From the NCBI GenBank assembly GCA_963819695.1, contig CAWFXD010000002.1, positions 434,001 through 498,000 on the forward strand: a DNA stretch of 64,000 bases, given 5' to 3'. Within the stretch, counting starts at the first letter, position 1. The number at the start of each line of letters is the position of its first letter. This document shows positions 57,564 through 64,000 of this stretch, piece by piece. The notes below the pieces were generated by a model. The model saw nothing but the letters and a program-made list of their open reading frames with translations, did no database searches and was not told the origin of the DNA. Both the position numbers and the translations under genes were made by a program. Source of the stretch: DASZIT01 sp963819695. GTDB lineage: Bacteria > Actinomycetota > Acidimicrobiia > Acidimicrobiales > RAAP-2.

Positions 57564-58965
57564 ATGCCGCTGCACGAACGCAACACCATCCGGGACCAGA
57601 TCGACGGTTCGCTGTTCGCCTCCGCCGCGCTGAAGGAGGCGTTGCCGAAATACAAGTTCCCCCAGCACGAGACCCTTCCCGAAGTCGCCCTCCAGGTCAT
57701 CGAGGACGAGCTGTTGCTCGACGGCAACGCCCGGCAGAACCTCGCCACCTTCTGCCAAACCTGGGAGGAGCCGGAGGTGCACAAGCTGATGGACCTGGCC
57801 ATCGACAAGAATCTGATCGACAAGGACGAGTACCCCCAGTCCGCCGAGCTCGAGCGCCGGTGCGTCCACATGCTGGCCGACCTCTGGAACGCGCCCGATG
57901 CCCCCAACACCATCGGGACCTCCTCGATCGGCTCGTCGGAAGCCTGCATGCTGGCCGGCCTGGCCGCCAAGTGGCGGTGGAGGGCCAAGCGGGAAGCGGC
58001 GGGGAAGCCGACCGACAAGCCGAACATGGTCTGCGGACCGGTCCAGGTGGTCTGGCACAAGTTCGCCCGGTACTGGGACATCGAGATGCGGGAGATCCCG
58101 ATGTCCCCGGGCCGTTACATGATGGACGCCGAGCAGATGCTCCCGTTGGTCGACGAGAACACCATGTTGGTGGTCCCCACCTTCGGGGTCACCTACACCG
58201 GGTTGTACGAACCGGTCCTCGAGCTGGCCGAGGCGCTCGACCGGCTGGCAGGCCGAGACCGGGCTCGACGTCGACATCCATGTCGACGGGGCCAGCGGCG
58301 CCTTCCTGGCTCCCTTCTGCGCACCGGAGCTGGTGTTCGATTTCCGCATCCCCCGGGTGAAGTCGATCAGCACCTCCGGTCACAAGTTCGGCCTCGCCCC
58401 CCTCGGGGTCGGGTGGGTCATCTGGCGGGACAAAGCCGAACTGCCCGAGGGGCTGATCTTCCACGTCTCCTATCTGGGGGGTGACATGCCCGACTTCCAG
58501 ATCAACTTCTCCCGACCGGCGGGACAGATCATCGCCCAGTACTACGAGTTCATCCGGCTGGGAAGGACGGGCTACGGACGGACGCACGAGACCTGTTACG
58601 ACATCGGCGCCTACCTGGCCGAGCAGATCCCGACCATCGGCCCCTTCGAGCTGATCAGTGCCAGTGACCCGGCCACCGGCATCCCGGCGCTGGCCTGGAG
58701 GATCAAGGAGGGGGTGGACCCCGGGTACACGCTCTACGACCTGGCCGACCGGCTCCGGGTGCGGGGCTGGCAGGTGCCCGCCTACCCTTTGACCGGCTCG
58801 GTGTCCGACGTGACCGTGCAGAGGATCCTGGTCCGCCAGGGGATCTCCCGGGATCTCGCCTCCATCCTCCTCGACGACTTTGCCGCCTCGGTGGCTCATT
58901 TCGACCAGCACCCGGTGTCGGTGGCGATGACCTCCGAAGAGGCAGGCGGATTCAACCACCTGTAG
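57564..58965 (+). pseudogene. gadB: Glutamate decarboxylase, one-base frameshift
   Basis: Two frames give one protein of about 466 residues. It has GTSSIGSSEACMLAGLAAKW near residue 112, VVPTFGVTYTGLYEPV near 208, DIHVDGASGAFLAPFCAPEL with the PLP-binding Asp, and STSGHKFGLAPLGVGWV with the PLP Lys. The frame breaks in the CTGGCAGG at 58247-58248; removing one G joins EALDRLQAETGLDVDIHVDG. It is of the bacterial/plant GAD type that turns glutamate to GABA and consumes a proton. No GadC antiporter is adjacent. All catalytic residues survive, so a sequencing error is likely. Confidence 0.85.
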
Positions 58966-58970
58966 GCCAG

Positions 58971-60083
58971 GTGACCGAACCACCCGACCCACCCGACCCA
59001 CCCGGCCCAGCCGATCCGGCCCGGGCCAAGGGGACCCGGTCCTTCGAGGCCCAGTTCGAAGAGCAGCAGAGCACCCCGTTCCCGTGGAAGGCGGTACTCA
59101 AGCGCACCATCGTGGTGATCATCGCCGGCGTCGCGCTGTACCTGGTCGCCCCCAGCGTCATCGCCGTCCTGCACTCTTGGCCGCGGCTGGCCACCTTGAA
59201 CCTCATCTGGCTCTTCGTCGCCCTCGCCTCCCAGGGCGCCCATTTCGCCTGCACCATCGCGCTGCAACGGATCGCTCTCCGCACCAAGCAGTGGTTCCCG
59301 GTGGTGACCGCCCAGCTGGCCGGCAACGCCATCAGTCTCATCGTCCCCGGGGGGGCGGCGGCCGGGGCCGCCGTCCAGTTCCGGATGCTGGCCTCCAGCG
59401 GCATGGACGCCGCCGACGCCGCCGGGGGTCTGACCGCCTTCTCACTGTTGGGGATCGCCGGGCTCCTGGCCCTCCCCGTCCTGGTGCTCCCGGTGGTCCT
59501 GTTCGGGGCCCCGGTGAGCTCCGGTCTGTTCACCGCGGCCATCATCGGCGCGGTGGCCTTCGTGCTCTTCACCAGTCTCGGGGCCCTGGTCACCGCGACC
59601 GACGCCCCCCTCCGGTGGATCGGCAAGGTGGTGGAGAAGGCGAGGAACCGGTTCGCCCGCAAGCGGAAGCCGATCGCCGGGCTCGGCGGCCGGCTCCTCG
59701 AACAGCGGGATCTGGTCTTCGCGGTGCTCGGCCGGCAGTGGTGGCAGGCCACCCTGCTGTCGGCGGGCCGGTTGGGGTTCGACTACTTCTCGCTGCTGGC
59801 CGCGGTGCTGGCCGTCGGCAGCCACGCCTCCCCACCCCTGGTGCTGTTGGCCTACGCGGTGGCCGGTGCCATCGGCCTCATCCCCATCACCCCCGGCGGC
59901 CTCGGCATCGTGGAGGCCAGCCTGTCCGGCCTGCTGGTCCTGGCCGGGCTGAACACCGGCGAGGCGGTGCTGGCCACCCTCACCTACCGGCTGGCCTCCT
60001 ACTGGATCCCGCTGGCCTCCGGGCCGGTCGCCTACACCCTGTTCAAACGGCACTACCGCCGGGTCGATCCCGCGGTCAGGTGA
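58971..60083 (+). CDS. LPG-synthase-TM-like (UPF0104) flippase-fold membrane protein
   Basis: A 370-residue membrane protein from GTG at 58971. A Pro/Asp-rich N-terminal tail of about 30 residues precedes eight or so helices. VIVPGGAAAGAAVQFRMLAS near 122 and AVAGAIGLIPITPGGLGIVE near 297 are the family's two PGG motifs, characteristic of the transmembrane part of lysylphosphatidylglycerol synthase/UPF0104 proteins. It has no aminoacyltransferase domain. It overlaps the convergent thiolase-like gene by 8 bp and lies 5 nt after the decarboxylase gene. Confidence 0.88.
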   Translation: MTEPPDPPDPPGPADPARAKGTRSFEAQFEEQQSTPFPWKAVLKRTIVVIIAGVALYLVAPSVIAVLHSWPRLATLNLIWLFVALASQGAHFACTIALQRIALRTKQWFPVVTAQLAGNAISLIVPGGAAAGAAVQFRMLASSGMDAADAAGGLTAFSLLGIAGLLALPVLVLPVVLFGAPVSSGLFTAAIIGAVAFVLFTSLGALVTATDAPLRWIGKVVEKARNRFARKRKPIAGLGGRLLEQRDLVFAVLGRQWWQATLLSAGRLGFDYFSLLAAVLAVGSHASPPLVLLAYAVAGAIGLIPITPGGLGIVEASLSGLLVLAGLNTGEAVLATLTYRLASYWIPLASGPVAYTLFKRHYRRVDPAVR

Positions 60084-61675
60084 GGTCGACCACGCCGGAC
60101 TCCCGCAGCGTGCCCAGCCGCCCGCACCCCTCCTCGGTGACCAGCACCGCCAGCTGGTCGGGGTCGGTGGTGGTGGCCCAGGCCCGGCGGCCGTCCACCG
60201 TGCGGCAGGCGACGATGGCCCGGGACGGGGTCCCGTCCCGCTCGTAGACGACCGAGTAGGTCTCCACGGTGATCTCCCCCTTCGCCTCGGCGTCGGGTGA
60301 GCACTGGGGCAGGATGCCGACCGCCGCCGACGGGTTGGCCCACCGGTAGCCGGCGGCGGCTTCCACCGCGGTGAGGTCGGGGAGGTCGCCGGTGTCGCCG
60401 GCGGCTCCGACCCGGTCGTCACCCGGCCGGGTGCCGTAGACGCCGAAGCTGTGCTCGGTCATGCACCAGCCGATCCCCGAGACCAGGCCGATCGAGCCGG
60501 GATCGGCGCGCAGGGCGGCCGCCATCGAGGCGACCGCGTGGGTCCCGTAGTTGCTCCCGGGTCCGCCGGCGAAGGTCAGGCCCCCGGTGGTGGTGAAGGG
60601 CCGGCCCGGGTCGTCCACCGCCACCCCGAGCTCGGCGGCGGCGATCTCCACCGCCGAGGGGAAGCACGGGAAGAGGTCGAGCCGGGCGACGGCGTCGATG
60701 TCGGTCCCGGCCAGCGCCAGGGCCGCCCCCCCGGCCAGCCGGATGGCCGGCGACGAGTGGAAGTCGGCCCGATGGGAGAGGAACCAGTGATCGTCGGCGT
60801 CCGCCCCGGCCAACGGGAACACCCACCGATCGTCGGGAACCCCGGCGGCCTCGGCGGCCTCGGCCGAGCACAGGATCAGCGCCGCCCCTTGGTCGACCTG
60901 GACGTTGGCCACCATCAGCTTGGTGTAGGGGTAGGCGACCATCCGGTTGGCCAGGTCGGGGACGGCGATCTGCTCGGCGGTCCTCGGCTCCCGGAGCCAG
61001 GCGTACGGATTGGACGACGCCACCCGGGAGCTCCGGGCCCACAATTCGGCGATCCACGCCCGGTGCTCGTCGAGCCGGCGGCCGGACTCCGCCCTCAGGG
61101 CGTTCTCGAACAGGGGGAAGACATTGACCGGAACGTCGAGGCCGCGCTCGGCCTCCGAATCGGTGGTGGCCGGCCGGCTGCTCCCGAACGACTCCGGCTT
61201 GGCGGTGTCGGCACCCTGGCCGGTCCACGGCAGCACCGGCCGGTTGGGATCCCGGCGGGCGGCCGCCACCGAGTAGCCGCATTCCGCGCCGGCGATCACC
61301 GCCACCTCCAGGTCGCCGCGCCCGATGGCCAGGGCGGTCTGGTTGATCAGCCGCTGCGGGTTGTTGCCGCCTCGGGTGGAGAGGATGAACTGGCGGGGCC
61401 CCATCCCCGTCTGTTCGGCGACCAATTCTCCCGGATTGACGTACTCCCAACTCCGCGGGCTTGACGATCCGGAGCGACTGCGCCCGTTGCAGCAGCCCCT
61501 GCCCGACGCCGGCGGCCCCCCCGGCCCGGGCCCCCGAGCAGTCCTCGGCCGCGGCCAGCACCGCCTGGGCCATCAGCTCCACCGGCTCGGGGCGGGCCGC
61601 CGCCTCGCCGTCGTCGGGGCGGTTGGTGACCTGGCCGAGGCCCACGATGACCGGGGTTCGGGGGTCGAGGACCAT
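60076..61675 (-). pseudogene. Thiolase-like acetyl-CoA acetyltransferase, one-base frameshift
   Basis: Two frames give one protein of about 532 residues. It begins MVLDPRTPVIVGLGQVTNRP and RPEPVELMAQAVLAAAED. The break is in the CCC at 61446-61448 (GGG in gene sense); removing one base joins KPAELEYVNPGELVAEQTG. The rest shows a thiolase fold: LSTRGGNNPQRLINQTALAI near 100, RLDLFPCFPSAVEIAA near 325, TTTGGLTFAGGPGSNYGTHA near 360 and IGWCMTEHSFGVYG near 400. This subgroup resembles SCP-2-like thiolases of actinobacteria whose substrate is unknown. A C-terminal OB-type region follows. Confidence 0.8.
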
Positions 61676-61723
61676 GAGATTCCGGATCGTACCCCGGCGA
61701 CGCTCGGCCCGATTCCCTGTCAG

Positions 61724-61729
61724 TACACT
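61724..61729 (+). promoter_or_regulatory. -10 box (TACACT), leaderless promoter of rpiB-glyA
   Basis: TACACT ends 7 nt before the ATG at 61737. No ribosome-binding site precedes the ATG. Confidence 0.45.
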
Positions 61730-61736
61730 CGTTGCC

Positions 61737-63512
61737 ATGAGAATTGCCATCGGGTCGGACCATGCCGGGTTCGACCTCAAGTCGGCGTTGGGGAAGCACC
61801 TGGCCGGTGCCGGGCACCAGGTCATCGACCTGGGCACCGATTCGCCCGACGTCTCGGTCGACTATCCGGTCTTCGGGCTCGCCGTCGGCCGGGCGGTGGC
61901 CGCCGGCCGGGCCGAGCGGGGGGTCTGCGTCTGCGGGACCGGTATCGGCATCGGCATCGCCGCCAACAAAGTGAACGGGATACGGGCCGCCCTGGTCCAC
62001 GACGTGACCACCGCCAGCCTGGCCCGCCGCCACAATGATGCCAACGTGGTGTGTCTCGGTGGCAGGATCACCGGGCTGGCCGAGGCCACCGATGCGGTCG
62101 ACACCTTCTTCACCACCGCCTACGAAGGCGGTCGCCACCAGCCGCGATTGGACGAGATCACCGAGTACGAGTTCTCCCCGCGCCGAGCCCGAAAGGCAGC
62201 CCCCATCATGAGCCCCTCCTTTCCCGCCTCCCCGTTCGACGCCTGGTTGGCCGGCGATCCCGAAGTTGCCGGGCTGCTGGGCAAGGAGGCCGAGCGCCAG
62301 TCGACCACCCTGCAGCTCATCGCCTCGGAGAACTTCACCTCGCCGGCGGTGCTGGCCGCCACCGGATCGGTCCTCACCAACAAGTACGCCGAGGGCTATC
62401 CCGGTCGCCGGTACTACGGGGGGAACCAGATCATCGACGAAGTCGAGGACCTGGCCCGGGGCCGGGCCACCTCGCTGTTCGGGGCCGACCATGCCAACGT
62501 CCAGCCCCATGCCGGGGCCAATGCCAACCTGGCCGTCTACCAGGCGCTGCTGGAGCCCGGCGACACCATCCTGGCCATGCGCCTCGACCACGGCGGTCAC
62601 CTGACCCACGGGTCGCCGGCCAGCATCACCTCGAAGATCTGGCGCTTCGTCTCCTACGGGGTGTCGCCGGCCACCGGCGACGCCGACAAGCCGGGGGAGA
62701 TCATCGACTTCGACCAGGTGGCCGACGTCGCCCGCCGGGAGCGGCCCAAGCTGATCGTGGCCGGGTCCACCGCCTACTCCCGGATCATCGACTCGATGCC
62801 GTTCCGGGAGATCGCCGACTCGGTCGGTGCCCTGTTCATGTTCGACGCCGCCCACCCGGCCGGGCTCATCGCCGGCGGGGCCCACCCGTCTCCGGTCGGA
62901 GTCGCCGACGTCGTCACCTTCACCACCCACAAGACCCTGCGCGGACCGCGGGGCGGGGCCATCCTCTGCAATGCCGAACACGCCAAGGCCATCGACAGTG
63001 CGGTCTTCCCCGGATTGCAGGGCGGCCCGCTCGAACACGTCATCGCGGCCAAGGCGGTGGCCTTCGCCGAGGCGGCCCAGCCCGAGTTCCGCGCCTACGC
63101 CGCCAACGTGGTGGCCAACGCCGGCGCCCTCGGGCGGTCGTTGACCGCCAACGGGTTCCGGATGGTGTCCGGCGGGACCGAGAACCATCAGGTGCTGCTC
63201 GATCTCCGCGCCTTCGACGAGGAGCTGACCGGGAAGGTGGCCCAGGAGACCCTCGACCGGGCCGGCATCACCTGCAACCGGAACACCATCCCCGATGATC
63301 CCCGCACGCCGTTCATCACCTCCGGGCTCCGGCTGGGCACCGCCGCGCTGACCACCACCGGGATGGGCGAAGACGAGATGCAGCTGGTCGGCGAGCTCAT
63401 CAGCCGCACGCTGCGGGGCCGGGACGACGAGGCCGAGCTCGGGGCCGTCCGGGCCGAGGTGCGCGAGCTGTGCGCCGGCTTCCCGCCGTACCCGACCCTG
63501 GTCGGGGCGTGA
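61737..63512 (+). CDS. rpiB-glyA: Fusion: ribose-5-phosphate isomerase B plus serine hydroxymethyltransferase
   Basis: A 591-residue uninterrupted frame. Residues 1-145 are RpiB: MRIAIGSDHAGFDLKSALG, the catalytic Cys in VCVCGTGIGIGIAANKVNGI, and ARRHNDANVVCLGGRITG. A 14-residue linker ends APIMSPSF. From about 158 is SHMT: LQLIASENFTSPAVLAATGS, NKYAEGYPGRRYYGGN, HAGANANLAVYQALLEPGDT, and the PLP Lys in FTTHKTLRGPRGGAIL near 395. RpiB interconverts ribose- and ribulose-5-phosphate; SHMT makes glycine and methylene-tetrahydrofolate from serine. ATG at 62208 with GAAAGG upstream might also begin a separate GlyA. rpiB and glyA are often neighbours in other bacteria. Confidence 0.9.
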   Translation: MRIAIGSDHAGFDLKSALGKHLAGAGHQVIDLGTDSPDVSVDYPVFGLAVGRAVAAGRAERGVCVCGTGIGIGIAANKVNGIRAALVHDVTTASLARRHNDANVVCLGGRITGLAEATDAVDTFFTTAYEGGRHQPRLDEITEYEFSPRRARKAAPIMSPSFPASPFDAWLAGDPEVAGLLGKEAERQSTTLQLIASENFTSPAVLAATGSVLTNKYAEGYPGRRYYGGNQIIDEVEDLARGRATSLFGADHANVQPHAGANANLAVYQALLEPGDTILAMRLDHGGHLTHGSPASITSKIWRFVSYGVSPATGDADKPGEIIDFDQVADVARRERPKLIVAGSTAYSRIIDSMPFREIADSVGALFMFDAAHPAGLIAGGAHPSPVGVADVVTFTTHKTLRGPRGGAILCNAEHAKAIDSAVFPGLQGGPLEHVIAAKAVAFAEAAQPEFRAYAANVVANAGALGRSLTANGFRMVSGGTENHQVLLDLRAFDEELTGKVAQETLDRAGITCNRNTIPDDPRTPFITSGLRLGTAALTTTGMGEDEMQLVGELISRTLRGRDDEAELGAVRAEVRELCAGFPPYPTLVGA

Positions 63513-63513
63513 A

Positions 63514-63548
63514 CCTGCCCGACTCTGATCACCCGGTGACCGGGCAGG
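63514..63548 (+). terminator. Hairpin after rpiB-glyA
   Basis: CCTGCCCG at 63514-63521 pairs perfectly with CGGGCAGG at 63541-63548, enclosing a 19-nt segment with its own short dyad. It begins 1 nt after the stop codon. No T-tract follows, so termination may be partial or factor-dependent. Confidence 0.4.
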
Positions 63549-63561
63549 GGTCGACGGCCAG

Positions 63562-64000
63562 GTGAGCTCGAGCGTCCCCCTCAATTGGTACGGCATCGTG
63601 CTGATCGTGGCCGCGGTGTCCGCCTGGTTGCTCACCTTTCCCACCCGCCGGGTCGCCGCCCGGGTCGGCTACGTCGCCCAACCCGACGACCGGAAGATCC
63701 ATCAGCGGGTGACCCCGCAGGCCGGCGGGGTGGCCATGTTCCTGGCCCTGCTGGTGACGGTGGCGGTGGCCGCGTCGGTCCCCGCCCTGTCGTCACTGTT
63801 CCAGGGGTCGTCGGAGCCGCTGGGCCTGGTGCTGGGGGCGGCGGCCATCTTCATCGTCGGGGTGATCGACGACATCCGGGACATGTCGGCGCCGGCCAAG
63901 ATGGCCGGCCAGGTGCTGGCGGCGATGATCCTCTACTTCCTCGGGGTGACCTGGTTCCAGTTCAAGGTGCCGCTGGCCGGGTTCGTGGTCCTCGGCTCCG
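63562..64000 (+). CDS. WecA/MraY-family glycosyl-1-phosphate transferase (partial, runs off window)
   Basis: GTG start, open to the right edge, 146 codons visible. Membrane helices lie near residues 9-27, 56-75, 86-104 and 116-140. RVGYVAQPDDRKIHQRVTPQ near 35 and VGVIDDIRDM near 100 are the UDP-HexNAc:polyprenyl-phosphate transferase motifs, closer to WecA/Rfe than MraY. It would start undecaprenyl-linked wall glycan synthesis. It begins 49 bp after rpiB-glyA. Confidence 0.87.
   Translation, partial: MSSSVPLNWYGIVLIVAAVSAWLLTFPTRRVAARVGYVAQPDDRKIHQRVTPQAGGVAMFLALLVTVAVAASVPALSSLFQGSSEPLGLVLGAAAIFIVGVIDDIRDMSAPAKMAGQVLAAMILYFLGVTWFQFKVPLAGFVVLGS

Overview
The window is very GC-rich, densely coded bacterial DNA. 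Gene content points to an actinobacterium (Actinomycetota): an actinobacterial-type SerC, an EF-G2-like paralogue, a GAF-ANTAR regulator, Thr/Pro/Ser-rich membrane tails, many GTG starts and many apparently leaderless promoters. Class Acidimicrobiia is my best guess, but that is inference and no 16S is present. No rRNA, tRNA, CRISPR array, insertion sequence or phage gene was recognised.

Layout. 1-3310: the tail of a sigma-factor-like gene, then a DUF1800 / Tat-exported DUF1501 / small membrane protein operon behind a tandem 11-bp-repeat box. 3313-12265 (minus strand): two OmpR-type two-component systems flank a six-gene redox module made of a small membrane-anchored protein ending HVTSGAS, an ApbE flavin transferase, a ferric-reductase-like membrane protein, a NuoF-like flavoprotein, a single-cluster ferredoxin and a second membrane cytochrome-like protein. 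It reads as a route from NAD(P)H to the outer face of the membrane. 12419-19697 (minus): a methyltransferase, a secreted esterase, a histidine phosphatase, a VOC protein, a phosphosulfolactate synthase and an unusual acyltransferase-3/AMP-ligase fusion. 19757-28399: DUF1697, kdpDE without kdpFABC, an NmrA-type reductase, an aldo/keto reductase, a P450, and a sigma-GAF-ANTAR fusion. 29013-36639: a paralogue of the first methyltransferase, an SDR-QueA-SufR-like operon divergent from an EF-G2-like gene across a 24-bp operator-like dyad, a YHYH lipoprotein and a PhyH dioxygenase.

36690-64000 is mostly core amino-acid metabolism. It holds ilvD; ilvBNC preceded by a leader peptide rich in Ile/Leu/Val and an intrinsic terminator (an attenuator); divergent serC and an aspartate aminotransferase, then serA; greA-leuC-leuD; a frameshifted glutamate decarboxylase; an in-frame RpiB-GlyA fusion; and the start of a WecA/MraY-family gene. 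IlvBNC, IlvD and LeuCD make branched-chain amino acids. SerA and SerC make serine, which GlyA converts to glycine and one-carbon units.

Two window-wide patterns stand out. First, a TANNNT -10 box ends 6-8 nt before many start codons, which implies common leaderless transcription and helped choose starts. Second, five conserved genes (SDR, EF-G2, DUF3089 protein, GAD, thiolase-like) are each repaired by removing single bases, six in all and always an extra base. That looks more like sequencing error than biology, so these are marked as frameshifted rather than truly dead genes.
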